From the NCBI GenBank assembly GCA_947502505.1, contig CANNAE010000005.1, positions 1 through 64,000 of the forward strand: DNA of 64,000 bases, written 5' to 3'. The stretch is from an uncultured Planococcus sp. GTDB lineage: Bacteria; Bacillota; Bacilli; Bacillales_A; Planococcaceae. The notes beneath the pieces are model-generated. The model saw only the letters and a list, made by a program, of their open reading frames with translations. It searched no databases and was not told where the DNA came from. A program made the translations under genes and the position numbers. Within the stretch, counting starts at the first letter, position 1. Each line of letters opens with the position of its first letter. Below are positions 40,960-49,430 of the stretch, in pieces.

Positions 40960-41757
40960 GTGGATAAGACATCTTGGTTAGGCATCATCTTAGGCGTACT
41001 TGTGCTCGTCGGCGGTATGGCCCTAAAAGGCTCCAGTCCGGCCGCACTATATAATCCAGCCGCATTGGTCATCATTTTCATGGGCACCGCTGCCTGTATC
41101 TTGATCGCCTTTCCGATGGACGAAGTCAAACGCATCCCCGGGCTATTCAAAGTCCTGTTCGGGGAACAAAAAACATTATCAATCAAAGAAATGATCCCGA
41201 TGTTCACGGGATGGGCGATGGTCGCCCGTAAAGAAGGCTTGCTCGCACTAGAAGAGCGTGCGGAAGAAGTGGAAGATCCATTTTTGCAGCGCGGCTTGAA
41301 GATGGTCGTAGATGGCCAGTCACTCGAACACATCCGTGATTTGATGGAAGAAGACATCGCGGCGATGGAAGACCGCCACGAACTCGGGGCAAAAATTTTC
41401 ACGCAAGCCGGTACATATGCGCCGACACTCGGTGTACTCGGAGCGGTTATCGGGCTCGTCGCCGCACTCGGCCATCTGGACGATGTGGCATTGCTCGGGA
41501 AATCGATTTCCGCGGCGTTCATTGCGACACTGTTCGGGATCTTCACAGGATACGTCCTGTGGCACCCGTTCGCCAATAAGCTCAAGCGCAAATCTGAAAA
41601 AGAAGCGCGCGTGAAGCAAATCATGCTTGAAGGCTTGCTTGCGGTACAAGAAGGCTTGCCTGCACGAACCGTAGAAGAAAAACTCTTGACGTATCTGCCG
41701 GCCAAAGACCGTGTGCTAGAAGACGAAACTAAGAGTGGTGTTGAAGTTGAAGCGTAA
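40960..41757 (+). CDS. motA: Flagellar stator subunit MotA
   Basis: A 265-residue proton-channel stator protein with four transmembrane helices (about 5-25, 31-52, 150-170, 180-205) and a cytoplasmic loop contacting FliG. MAVDGQS-like MVVDGQSLEHIRDLM, TQAGTYAPTLGVLGAVIGL and GYVLWHPFANKLKRKS are nearly identical to B. subtilis MotA. GTG 40960 (DKTSWLGIIL) is preferred over ATG 40954 because GAGGT is 6 nt away and the protein then starts as MotA does. motB overlaps its 3' end. Confidence 0.93.
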   Translation: MDKTSWLGIILGVLVLVGGMALKGSSPAALYNPAALVIIFMGTAACILIAFPMDEVKRIPGLFKVLFGEQKTLSIKEMIPMFTGWAMVARKEGLLALEERAEEVEDPFLQRGLKMVVDGQSLEHIRDLMEEDIAAMEDRHELGAKIFTQAGTYAPTLGVLGAVIGLVAALGHLDDVALLGKSISAAFIATLFGIFTGYVLWHPFANKLKRKSEKEARVKQIMLEGLLAVQEGLPARTVEEKLLTYLPAKDRVLEDETKSGVEVEA

Positions 41758-42514
41758 AAAAAAGCATGAAGAACATGTCGACGAATCCTGGCTCATTCCC
41801 TATGCCGATATTTTAACGCTATTATTGGCCTTGTTTATCGTGCTTTTTGCGGCAAGCAATGTCGACGCCAAGAAATTCAAGGCCATTTCCGAATCGTTCA
41901 ATGTGGAACTGCAGGGAGGCACCGGCCTGCTCGACCAATCGGCACCGGTAGAACTCGAGACCGACACCTCGCCTTTTGCGATCATTCCGGAAGAAGGCGT
42001 GACCGAGAAGATGATGGAAGAAGTGGAGGCGGTGCGCGACCGCCAGGAGCTGGGAGAGTTCCAGGAGAAAATTGAATCGTATATCGACGAAAAAGGCTTA
42101 TCGCCGAAGCTGGAAACGGAATTGACCGATAAAGGCTTGATGCTGACAATCAATGAAGGCGTCTTGTATGAATCGGGAAGTGCCGATATCGACGAACAGG
42201 CACGCACCATTGCGAGCGAATTATCCGATTTGCTCGTCAGTGACCCGCCGCGCATGATCTATATAGAAGGCCATACAGACAATGTGCCGGCAGCGGGCGG
42301 CGAGTTTACATCAAACTGGGAACTCAGTTCGGCACGCGCCATCAATTTCATGAAGATTTTGCTGGAAAACGGCGACTTGGACCCGAGAAAATTCAGCGCG
42401 ACTGGCTATAGCGAATACCAGCCGATCGCCACGAACGATACAAAAGACGGGCGCGCGCAAAACCGCCGCGTCGAAGTGCTGATTTCTCCTTATCAGACCG
42501 AAACCGAAGAGTAA
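41735..42514 (+). CDS. motB: Flagellar stator subunit MotB
   Basis: A protein of about 259 residues with one N-terminal helix carrying the proton-binding Asp (SWLIPYADILTLLLALFIVLFAAS) and a C-terminal OmpA-like peptidoglycan-binding domain (about 140-255: IEGHTDNVPAAGGEF, NWELSSARA, NRRVEVLI). It anchors MotA to the wall. The exact start is unclear: GTG 41735, GTG 41738 and TTG 41741/41747 are all in frame inside motA. fliL follows 7 nt downstream. Confidence 0.93.
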   Translation: MVLKLKRKKKHEEHVDESWLIPYADILTLLLALFIVLFAASNVDAKKFKAISESFNVELQGGTGLLDQSAPVELETDTSPFAIIPEEGVTEKMMEEVEAVRDRQELGEFQEKIESYIDEKGLSPKLETELTDKGLMLTINEGVLYESGSADIDEQARTIASELSDLLVSDPPRMIYIEGHTDNVPAAGGEFTSNWELSSARAINFMKILLENGDLDPRKFSATGYSEYQPIATNDTKDGRAQNRRVEVLISPYQTETEE

Positions 42515-42521
42515 GAGGTGG

Positions 42522-42941
42522 ATGATGAAAAAAGTATTATTGGTTTTATTAATTGCAGCCTTGCTTGGAGCAGGCGGAGCCTTTTATTTCCTCCAAATGG
42601 ATAAAGAAGTGGACGCCGATGCGCCGCTCACTGCCGATGAAATGGTCGAACTGAGCATCGACACGGAAGAAATTACGACCAATCTCGCCACGCCGGCGTC
42701 TTATGCGGTCGTGCAGTTCAACATCCTGCTAGGTGATAAAAAAGTAAAAGAAGAAATGGAAAAACGCCACGCGGAAGTGCGCGCGGCGGCCATTGCGACT
42801 GTGGCGGGCATGGAAAAAGAACAACTCGTCGGAACAGAAGGTATCACTTTATTGCAAGATGAGATGGTGGCGCAGCTTGAAAGCCTGGTCGGCGAAGGCA
42901 AAGTTGAACGCGTTCTCGTCACACAATTCAAAGTGCAATAA
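42522..42941 (+). CDS. fliL: Flagellar basal body-associated protein FliL
   Basis: A 139-residue membrane protein with an N-terminal helix (4-24) and a periplasmic domain (DTEEITTNLATPASYAVVQFNILL, RVLVTQFKVQ), the FliL signature. FliL rings surround MotAB stators. AGAGGTGG precedes ATG 42522/42525. In B. subtilis fliL lies between flgE and fliM; here it is third in motA-motB-fliL, which fits its role at the stator. Confidence 0.88.
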   Translation: MMKKVLLVLLIAALLGAGGAFYFLQMDKEVDADAPLTADEMVELSIDTEEITTNLATPASYAVVQFNILLGDKKVKEEMEKRHAEVRAAAIATVAGMEKEQLVGTEGITLLQDEMVAQLESLVGEGKVERVLVTQFKVQ

Positions 42942-42960
42942 TATTTTTTAAAGAAACGCT

Positions 42961-42987
42961 AAACATTTTTCAAAAACAGCCGATACT
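42961..42987 (+). promoter_or_regulatory. SigD promoter of yvyF-flgM-flgN-flgK-flgL
   Basis: TAAA (42961-42964), 15 nt, GCCGATAC (42980-42987): a SigD consensus match 73 nt before yvyF. Confidence 0.92.
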
Positions 42988-43060
42988 AGTAGTATAGATA
43001 GTAATTCGAAGAGCCCTGGACAACATAGAACTGACTGATAGAAGAAACTAGGTGATCTAT

Positions 43061-43462
43061 TTGACAACCCCGAAACTGGACAATTGCCCCAGCTGCGGAA
43101 CGCTGTTTTTGCGTGATCAAATCGCTTGCTGCTTGAAATGCCACCAGGAAAACGAAAAGGCATTCAAAAGAGTTTACCTGTTTTTACAAGAACACGAGCA
43201 CCGCAATGCGTCGCTTGAAGACGTTCATTTGTTCACGGGCGTCTCGGTCCATAAGATTTCCGAATTCCTTCGGGAAGGCCGGATTTTGACGGGCGACTAC
43301 CCGAATCTCGGTTATCCGTGCTCTCATTGCAAAACAATCATTCACCGGCATATGCTATGTGAGGATTGCCGTCTCGATTTCCTCCGAAGCGCTAACGAGA
43401 TACTGGCGGAAGATGACGAATGGGCAAACAGCACACAAGCACGCTGGAAAATGAAGAAATAA
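43061..43462 (+). CDS. yvyF: YvyF-like flagellar operon protein
   Basis: A 133-residue protein with two zinc-ribbon-like cysteine pairs, CPSCGTLF with CCLKCH at the N-terminus and CSHC with CEDC near residue 90-105, flanking an HTH-like middle (LEDVHLFTGVSVHKISEFLREGRI). It matches the TIGR03826/YvyF family found before flgM. TTG 43061 is preferred: AGGTGATC at 43050-43057 is a strong ribosome binding site 4-7 nt away; GTG 43052 would lie within it. Confidence 0.88.
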   Translation: MTTPKLDNCPSCGTLFLRDQIACCLKCHQENEKAFKRVYLFLQEHEHRNASLEDVHLFTGVSVHKISEFLREGRILTGDYPNLGYPCSHCKTIIHRHMLCEDCRLDFLRSANEILAEDDEWANSTQARWKMKK

Positions 43463-43483
43463 CTTTTAAGAGGTGGTGAAGGA

Positions 43484-43756
43484 ATGAATATTGATAAAAC
43501 GAATAGTTCTTCCTTTATTCAATCTTACCAAAAGCAAATGCAGGTGACGCCGGCCCAAAAAGCGCGCCCGCTTCAACAGGAAGACCAATTGCAGATCTCA
43601 AGTGAGGCGAAGGCGATGTTCGAGAAGAATACGGAAGCGGATATCGCCCGTCAAGAAAAAATACAGCTGCTCAAAGCACAGGTGGCTTCCGGCGAATACC
43701 AAGTCGATTCTGACAAGGTAGCCGAAAAAATCCATCAGTACTGGTTCGATAAATGA
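43484..43756 (+). CDS. flgM: Anti-sigma-D factor FlgM
   Basis: A 90-residue protein that binds SigD until exported or degraded after hook completion. The C-terminal half has the FlgM pattern (QLQISSEAKAMFE, KIQLLKAQVASGEYQVDSDKVAEKI). AGAGGTGG precedes the ATG. The stop overlaps the start of flgN. SigD drives this operon, so SigD controls its own inhibitor. Confidence 0.93.
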   Translation: MNIDKTNSSSFIQSYQKQMQVTPAQKARPLQQEDQLQISSEAKAMFEKNTEADIARQEKIQLLKAQVASGEYQVDSDKVAEKIHQYWFDK

Positions 43757-44274
43757 CAGTTGAGCGGGTCGGAAAAGAGGGAACTCCGGTGTTGAAGATG
43801 ATGACCGCGACACTTGATGAGCTGATCACCATACAGCAGCAATTGATCCGCTACGCAGAGCGTAAGCAGACAGTGCTGATCGAGCATAAAATAGACGAAC
43901 TGACAGAACTGGTCAAAGAAGAGACGCGGCTTATCCGCAGGCTCGGGCAGCTCGAAGACGAGCGCGAACGCCTGGTGATAGACGTGCTTGAAGAGCATCC
44001 GGGACTCAGCTTCAGCGAGTTTACCGAACAGATGCCGGACGAAACAGCGAAACGGGCGCTGCAGGAGCAATTGACGTTATTGAAGCAATTGCTTTTGGAG
44101 CTGCAGGCCAAAAACCGCCAAAACGAGAAACTGGTACAAGATTCCGTGGATTTTATCCAAGGCATGATTGGCCATATCACGACGCCGGTAAAACAGCCAT
44201 ATAATTACCCGCCGAAATCCGGCGCAGCACCTAAACAGTCAACCAATCGGGGCTTTTTCGATACCAAAGCATAA
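43753..44274 (+). CDS. flgN: FlgN family export chaperone
   Basis: A 173-residue helical chaperone for the hook-associated proteins FlgK and FlgL. Long amphipathic helices (LDELITIQQQLIRYAERKQ, LLKQLLLELQAKNRQNEKLVQ) and a disordered C-terminal tail are typical of FlgN/YvyG. It overlaps flgM by 4 nt and precedes flgK, its client. The in-frame TTG at 43792 is a possible later start. Confidence 0.87.
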   Translation: MTVERVGKEGTPVLKMMTATLDELITIQQQLIRYAERKQTVLIEHKIDELTELVKEETRLIRRLGQLEDERERLVIDVLEEHPGLSFSEFTEQMPDETAKRALQEQLTLLKQLLLELQAKNRQNEKLVQDSVDFIQGMIGHITTPVKQPYNYPPKSGAAPKQSTNRGFFDTKA

Positions 44275-44301
44275 AGCCCCCCAGGGAAAGCAGGGGATCA
44301 C

Positions 44302-45495
44302 GTGTCAACTTTTCACACTTTGGAAACCGGCCGCCGCGGCTTATCCGCCGGCCAGGCGAGCCTTTCGACCACAGGCCATAATATCGCAAACGCCAATACG
44401 AAAGGCTATTCGCGCCAACAAGTGAACACGAGTTCCGCTGCTTCTTTGGAAGTTTGGACGAGCCAAGGCAAAGGACAGCTTGGCACCGGCGTGACGGTCG
44501 ATTCGGTCATGCGTGTGCGCGACCGCTTTCTCGACCAGCAATACCGCGGGCACACAGCAGAACTTGCTGAGTGGCAAACGAAAAGTGAAGCGCTCGGAAA
44601 TGTGGAAACGATTCTCGGCGAGCCGGGAGAAAATGGATTGAACGCGTCGATGGACCGTTTATGGAGCGCCTGGCAAGACTTGGAAAGCGACCCGTCGAAC
44701 GCGGCGGTCCAAGCAGTCGTCAAAGAACGGGCGCAAGCTTTTGCGGACGTGGCAAAAACGATCGACCGCTCGATGGGCGATTTGAAAGTGGAGTTGACGG
44801 AGCGCACGGCAGCGGCACAGACAGAAGCGCAAACATTGATCTCACGCATTGAAGAACTGAACAAACACATTTCCCAGAACGGAGCGCAGGCGAACGATTT
44901 GCGCGATGCACGCGATGCGGCGGTCGATGAACTGTCGCAGCTGATGGACATCAAAGTGACGGAAAAAGCGGACGGCAGCTATGCACTGGCCTTGGCTTCG
45001 AACAACCAGCCGGTAAAATCGGGCGAACCGGTCGAACTTCAAGCAGCAGGCGGCAAGCTCGGTGGTCTCGGACAAGCCTTAACGACGGTCGAAAACTATC
45101 AGCAAAAGATCAACACGGCGGTGACGGAATTCGCTCAAGCGAATGGCAATGTTTTTGAAACGGCTTCACCGGCTGGTGAATTGAGCGTTGCAAAAGATGC
45201 GCAGCTCGAATTGCCTAAAGGATTAGATGAAGGCGTGAAAAACGTGCAAGCCGATTTCCGTGCTATCGTCAGTGGCCTCGGGGCGGAAGGGCAGACCGCC
45301 GGCTACGCAGTTTCTTCGCAAGAGCAATTGATCGTCTCGACAGACAATCGCCGCCAAGCGGTCGCCGGCGTTTCGCTGGATGAAGAAATGTCGAACTTGG
45401 TGAAATTCCAACACGCTTATAATGCCGCAGCCCGCTTAGTATCAACGACTGATGAAATGCTCGATACGATTATCAACCGGATGGCTGCACGCTAA
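44302..45495 (+). CDS. flgK: Hook-associated protein 1, FlgK
   Basis: A 397-residue junction protein between hook and filament. The N-terminal rod/hook motif (GLSAGQASLSTTGHNIANANTKGYSRQQV) and C-terminal EEMSNLVKFQHAYNAAARLVSTTDEMLDTIINR are diagnostic. The start is GTG at 44302 after AGGGG. At about 400 residues it is about 100 shorter than B. subtilis FlgK, so part of the outer domain is missing. Confidence 0.94.
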   Translation: MSTFHTLETGRRGLSAGQASLSTTGHNIANANTKGYSRQQVNTSSAASLEVWTSQGKGQLGTGVTVDSVMRVRDRFLDQQYRGHTAELAEWQTKSEALGNVETILGEPGENGLNASMDRLWSAWQDLESDPSNAAVQAVVKERAQAFADVAKTIDRSMGDLKVELTERTAAAQTEAQTLISRIEELNKHISQNGAQANDLRDARDAAVDELSQLMDIKVTEKADGSYALALASNNQPVKSGEPVELQAAGGKLGGLGQALTTVENYQQKINTAVTEFAQANGNVFETASPAGELSVAKDAQLELPKGLDEGVKNVQADFRAIVSGLGAEGQTAGYAVSSQEQLIVSTDNRRQAVAGVSLDEEMSNLVKFQHAYNAAARLVSTTDEMLDTIINRMAAR

Positions 45496-45519
45496 ACCCA
45501 AAAAACGGAGGACGGCCCA

Positions 45520-46401
45520 ATGAGAGTAACCCAGCAAATGATGCACCAAAATTCCCTGCGCCATATGCAGCAAAATCTTGGGCGTTTTGAAAACACCAGT
45601 ATGCAGGCATCCAGCGGCAAATTGCTGCATAAGCCGTCCGACAATCCGCAAGCGGTAGCGAAAGCGATGAGTTTGAACAGTGTCATGTCGGCAAACGAGC
45701 AATACGAGCGCAATATCGGCGATGCCAATTTATGGCTCGATGAAAATGACCGCTCGATTCAAGCGATGGTCGACGTCACACAGCGCATCCGGGAACTCGG
45801 CGTGCAAGGCGGCAGCGGGACATTGTCTCCGGAAGATCGCGAATTGATCTTCAAGGAAGTCGGAGTATTGAACGATCAATTGCGCGAATTCGCGAACGCC
45901 GAAGTCGACGGCCGGTATCTATTCGGTGGCGGCGACGGCACAGTGAAGCCATTTCCGGATGCCGTTTCGTTTGAAGCAGCTCCGCCAAACGGGACGCTGA
46001 AAACGGCGAAGATCGGAGTCGGGCTGCAGCTGGAAATCGGTATCTTGCCTCAAACGCTTGTCGGCAGCGGGGACGATCCCACGAATATATTCCGGGCCGT
46101 TGGAAAACTCGCTGAAAACATACAAGCTGGCGAAGCGGTTAATCTGGATGAAATCGATAAGGCCATGGAGCGCTTATTGACTTCGGCTGCTGAAAACGGC
46201 GCACGCCAAAATCGCGTCGAAGCGACCGAAAGCCGTCTTTTCGATGCCAAGCTTTCACTCGGAACGGCATTATCTTCTATAGAAGATGTAGATTATGCTG
46301 AAATACTAATAAAACTAAAAAGTGAAGAAAGTGTATACCAAGCAAGCCTGTCATCTTCGGCCAAGATCATGCAGACAAACTTGATGGACTTTCTCCGGTA
46401 A
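45520..46401 (+). CDS. flgL: Hook-associated protein 3, FlgL
   Basis: A 293-residue flagellin-fold junction protein. MRVTQQMMHQNSLRHMQQNL and the terminal EDVDYAEILIKLKSEESVYQASLSSSAKIMQTNLMDFL (key block EDVDYAEILIKL) match FlgL. The YLFGG motif is present. GGAGG precedes the ATG. Two terminators follow, closing the SigD operon. Confidence 0.94.
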   Translation: MRVTQQMMHQNSLRHMQQNLGRFENTSMQASSGKLLHKPSDNPQAVAKAMSLNSVMSANEQYERNIGDANLWLDENDRSIQAMVDVTQRIRELGVQGGSGTLSPEDRELIFKEVGVLNDQLREFANAEVDGRYLFGGGDGTVKPFPDAVSFEAAPPNGTLKTAKIGVGLQLEIGILPQTLVGSGDDPTNIFRAVGKLAENIQAGEAVNLDEIDKAMERLLTSAAENGARQNRVEATESRLFDAKLSLGTALSSIEDVDYAEILIKLKSEESVYQASLSSSAKIMQTNLMDFLR

Positions 46402-46436
46402 ACAGCTGATGAAAAAGAGATCGGCTGTTTTTTTAT
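46399..46436 (+). terminator. Probable terminator after flgL
   Basis: AACAGC(TGA) / (TCG)GCTGTT with a GAAAAAGAGA-type loop is followed by TTTTTTT, overlapping the flgL stop. Confidence 0.7.
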
Positions 46437-46463
46437 TGCCGTTTTCTGCATCAGCCCATATGA

Positions 46464-46512
46464 AAAAAAGCCGCGTGCCAAGAGGAGTTTCTCTCGGTGC
46501 GCGGCTTTTTAA
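46464..46512. terminator. Bidirectional terminator between flgL and flhP
   Basis: A strong stem AAAAAGCCGCGTGCC / GGTGCGCGGCTTTTT with an inner GAGAGA-type arm, A run left and T run right, lies between converging flagellar operons. Confidence 0.88.
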
Positions 46513-46543
46513 TATTATCTTGCTAAAAAATAATTTGGCAATA

Positions 46544-47356
46544 TTAGGATTTCATCGTATTCACAAGACCCATCATATCGTCAGCGTAGGAAATGGCGCG
46601 CCCTTGTGATTGAAACAATCGCTGGGTGGCGATCAATTCGGTCATTTCGGCGGCCATGTCCACATTCGAGGTTTCCAAAAACCGGTGGGACATCGGCATG
46701 TCGATTAATTCGACCACGCCGGCAGCTGCTTGTTCGGCTTGTGTGCCAGGCAGGCGATAGCGGTTGTCGCCAGCTTTTTCAAGAAGGGCGGGGCGATTGA
46801 TTTTTGCCGTGCCGAGCTGAAAGGTTTCAGGCGGCTGGTTGTCATAAGAAACGGTCACGAGCCCGTCGTTGCCAAGGGACATTTCGCTATAACCGGCGCC
46901 GATCGTAATCGGCAGGCCATCTGCACCGAGCACGGAATCGCCGGAAGCTGTGGTGAGTGCAAGCCGGTCACTTCCTGGAATCGCTTCGGCTTGGAAAGAA
47001 CCGTTTCGTGTGTAATAGTCTTCTTCGCCATTGGCAATCCGGAAGTAAGCGTTTGGCGACTGGAGGGCGAAATCCAGTTCACGGCCTGTTTCCTGCAAGG
47101 ATCCTTGCGAGTGGCGGGTGACGCCTTCGGATACGAGTGCGCCGCCCCCGATCCGCAATCCGTTCGGGGTGGTGCGGCCGATTTCGTTGGCCGTTCCGGC
47201 TTGCTTCGTCACGCTGTACAACAAGGCGTCGGAAAAATTGGCTTCTTGTTTTTTATAGCCATGCGTATTGACGTTGGCGACGTTATTGGCAATGGAATCG
47301 ATTTTCTTTTGCAGTTCGCGCATCGTGCTGCTCGCTGTGTTCATTTGAATGTTCAT
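46544..47356 (-). CDS. flhP: Flagellar rod protein FlhP
   Basis: A 270-residue FlgF/FlgG-type rod protein: N-terminal ELQKKIDSIANNVANVNTHGYKKQEANFSD, central DG/FRIAN, and C-terminal LETSNVDMAAEMTELIATQRLFQSQGRAI. FlhO and FlhP form the distal rod in Bacillus. The gene follows flhO on the minus strand by 15 nt, an flhO-flhP operon divergent from flgB. Confidence 0.9.
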   Translation of the reverse strand: MNIQMNTASSTMRELQKKIDSIANNVANVNTHGYKKQEANFSDALLYSVTKQAGTANEIGRTTPNGLRIGGGALVSEGVTRHSQGSLQETGRELDFALQSPNAYFRIANGEEDYYTRNGSFQAEAIPGSDRLALTTASGDSVLGADGLPITIGAGYSEMSLGNDGLVTVSYDNQPPETFQLGTAKINRPALLEKAGDNRYRLPGTQAEQAAAGVVELIDMPMSHRFLETSNVDMAAEMTELIATQRLFQSQGRAISYADDMMGLVNTMKS

Positions 47357-47371
47357 GGACGCTGCTCCTTA

Positions 47372-48175
47372 TCAGACCCGGCCGATTTCATTGACCGCTT
47401 TTTCCATGCTGCGATCATAGGCCTGGATTACTTTTTGGTTGGATTCGAATCCGCGATAAGCGGTCATCATGTCGGTCATGGTGCGGGTCAAGTCGACATT
47501 GGACTGTTCGATAAAGCCTTGCTCGACATATCGCTCGCCATTTGCAGCGAGCGCTGGCGCTTCAGCCTCATCGCCTTCCCAAGCGAGCAAGTTATGGCCT
47601 TGCTTGACGAGTTGGCCTGCGTCTTCTGTCACACCGATCCACAAGTTTCCGGCGGCGGTCCCATCTTCGCGGGTAATCGCGCCGCTATCATCTGCTGAAA
47701 ATTCCGCATCGCCGACTTGCAACGGCTGAAGGTCGTCGCCGAGCACGCGCTGGCCAAAGCTGGTCGCAAGAAAACCTTCTGCGTCCACGGTGAATTGGCC
47801 ATTGCGCGTATAGCGCACATCGCCGTCCGCCGTTTCCACCGCAAACAATAAATTGCCGCGCTTGCCGGTTTCCGGATCCGCCGCCAGTTTTTCATCGAGT
47901 AAAGCAAAATCGGTAGCATTGCCGGTTTCCCGGATAGGGCCTTGCAGAAACGAAGGGATCGCTTCTTGCAAATAGACGCCGGTGGAGAGGTGGCCGATCG
48001 GTGCCGGCTGATTGGCATTTTGCGCCTTGATCAATTGGTCCGGAAATGACCGGACCGCCGAGTCGTCTGTTTTAAAGCCGGGGGTGCTGGCATTTGCCAA
48101 ATTATTGGTTAAGACTTGCTGGTATCTGTTTTGCGACATCATCCCTGAAGTCGCCGTATACAATCCACGAAACAT
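47372..48175 (-). CDS. flhO: Flagellar rod protein FlhO
   Basis: A 267-residue rod protein (MFRGLYTATSGMMSQNRYQQVLTNNLANASTPGFKTDDS as shorter blocks GLYTATSGM and NNLANASTPGFK), with C-terminal EQSNVDLTRTMTDMMTAYRGFESNQKVIQAYD. First gene of the minus-strand pair with flhP. Bacillus carries flhOP elsewhere, behind mbl; here it faces away from the main flgB operon. GGGTGA-type ribosome binding site (AAAGGGTGACTAGGT) precedes the ATG. Confidence 0.92.
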   Translation of the reverse strand: MFRGLYTATSGMMSQNRYQQVLTNNLANASTPGFKTDDSAVRSFPDQLIKAQNANQPAPIGHLSTGVYLQEAIPSFLQGPIRETGNATDFALLDEKLAADPETGKRGNLLFAVETADGDVRYTRNGQFTVDAEGFLATSFGQRVLGDDLQPLQVGDAEFSADDSGAITREDGTAAGNLWIGVTEDAGQLVKQGHNLLAWEGDEAEAPALAANGERYVEQGFIEQSNVDLTRTMTDMMTAYRGFESNQKVIQAYDRSMEKAVNEIGRV

Positions 48176-48389
48176 ATTACCTAGTCACCCTTTCTTTTGT
48201 AGTCTAAAGTACTATAACCACAATATTGTAATTTCATTTTAACAGAAAACTGCAGATTAAATGGAAAAAATAGTAGAATTTTTTTACAAAATAAAATAGC
48301 CAAAATAAATAAAGCATGATACTATACCGAGGTAGTAGTGCTTCAAAATGATTCTAAAAGACGAGTTTAAAGAAAAATATACCCATATC

Positions 48390-48530
48390 ATGACGAAAAT
48401 AGCAAACTTATACGAAAGTAAAGGACGCAAAGCTACGGATCTAACTGTCCCAGACACAAGACCGCCGAGCTGCCGAAAGATGGTAGATTTGACTCAAATC
48501 CGCCTATTCTTGAGTGGATTTTTAATTTGG
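48390..48530 (+). promoter_or_regulatory. c-di-GMP-I (GEMM) riboswitch with terminator before flgB
   Basis: The aptamer is clear: AGCAAAC (48401), CTTATAC-GAAA-GTAAAG tetraloop arm, GGACGCAAAGCTAC (48423-48436), GGATCTAA with AAGACC closing the receptor arm, and GCCGAGCTGCCGA (48463-48475). Downstream, GATTTG/CAAATC (48486-48500) and AAATCCGC/GTGGATTT (48496-48521, followed by T-rich sequence) are mutually exclusive hairpins. Class members bind c-di-GMP and control motility genes. Its placement makes the flgB operon c-di-GMP responsive. Confidence 0.88.
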
Positions 48531-48557
48531 GCAAATTCAGAAACAGGGGGATAACAA

Positions 48558-48950
48558 ATGAATTTATTTCCATCAAGCATTCAACGAATGGAACAGGCCT
48601 TGTCGACATCGACATTGAAACAGCGTGTCCATGCCGACAATATCGCCAATGTAGATACCGCCAATTACAAAAGCAAGCAAGTGAATTTCCAGCAGGTCAT
48701 GGACCAGGCGAGCGCTTCGCGTGTCAAAAGCTACCGTACGGATGCACGCCATTTGGAATTCCAGAGCGGGCAAGGGGCAACGCCGGTGACCGTCAACCAA
48801 AATACGCAAATGACGCCAAACGGCAATAATGTGGATATGGATTTTGAAATGGCGGAACTGGCGAAAAACCAATTATGGTATAACGCCGTTACCGAACGAA
48901 TCAACGGCAAATTCAATAGCCTAAGTTCGGTCATCAACGGAGGGAGATAA
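48558..48950 (+). CDS. flgB: Flagellar basal-body rod protein FlgB
   Basis: A 130-residue proximal rod protein. SSIQRMEQALSTSTLKQRVHADNIANVDTANYKSKQVNF is the FlgB N-terminus (key block NIANVDTANYKSK), and VDMDFEMAELAKNQLWYNAVTERINGKF the C-terminus. First gene of a long flg-fli-flh operon running to the window end. It sits behind a c-di-GMP riboswitch; GGGGGAT precedes the ATG. No codY-clpQY genes precede it, unlike B. subtilis. Confidence 0.95.
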   Translation: MNLFPSSIQRMEQALSTSTLKQRVHADNIANVDTANYKSKQVNFQQVMDQASASRVKSYRTDARHLEFQSGQGATPVTVNQNTQMTPNGNNVDMDFEMAELAKNQLWYNAVTERINGKFNSLSSVINGGR

Positions 48951-48955
48951 GGGGA

Positions 48956-49405
48956 ATGTCTTTATTTAACGGTCTGAATATTAGCGCATCTGGGCTTACA
49001 GCCAACCGCTTAAGAATGGATGTCGTGTCTTCGAATATCGCAAATGCCAATACGAACCGTGCTGAGTTAGTGGACGGGGAATGGGTGCCTTACCGCCGCA
49101 AAACAGTCGAGCTGTCAACGGCAAACGCATCGCCTTTTGCCAAACAATTGAGTTCTGCGATGGGCCAAAATGCGGGCGGCGGCGTTAAAGCGAGCGCGAT
49201 CCGCGAAGACCAGTCGCCTTTTCCGGTGACTTACAACCCGGACCACCCGGATGCAGATGCGGAAGGTTATGTCCGGACATCGAACGTCGATCCGATTCAG
49301 GAAATGGTCGATTTGATGTCCGCCACACGTTCGTATGAAGCGAACGTGACAGCGATGAACGCGTCGAAAAGCATGTTCATGAAAGCACTCGAAATCGGGA
49401 AATAA
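48956..49405 (+). CDS. flgC: Flagellar basal-body rod protein FlgC
   Basis: A 149-residue rod protein with N-terminal NGLNISASGLTANRLRMDVVSSNIANANTNR (key block SSNIANANT) and C-terminal GYVRTSNVDPIQEMVDLMSATRSYEANVTAMNASK (key block RSYEANVTA). It starts 5 nt after flgB with GGGAGATAAGGGG as ribosome binding site. Confidence 0.95.
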   Translation: MSLFNGLNISASGLTANRLRMDVVSSNIANANTNRAELVDGEWVPYRRKTVELSTANASPFAKQLSSAMGQNAGGGVKASAIREDQSPFPVTYNPDHPDADAEGYVRTSNVDPIQEMVDLMSATRSYEANVTAMNASKSMFMKALEIGK

Positions 49406-49430
49406 CGAAGTTTAGTTTAGGAGGGGCAGC

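Noticed and set aside
40526..40972. 148-codon minus-strand open frame between fliS and motA
   Set aside because: It runs through interspersed repeat elements whose sequence gives open frames in several phases; no conserved protein features.
46730..47698. Long plus-strand open frame (322 codons) opposite flhP and flhO
   Set aside because: It is the antisense shadow of two clearly conserved flagellar rod genes, has no plausible ribosome binding site, and shows no family motif.
48348..48554. 68-codon open frame before flgB
   Set aside because: It overlaps the c-di-GMP riboswitch along its length, has no Shine-Dalgarno, and resembles no known protein.
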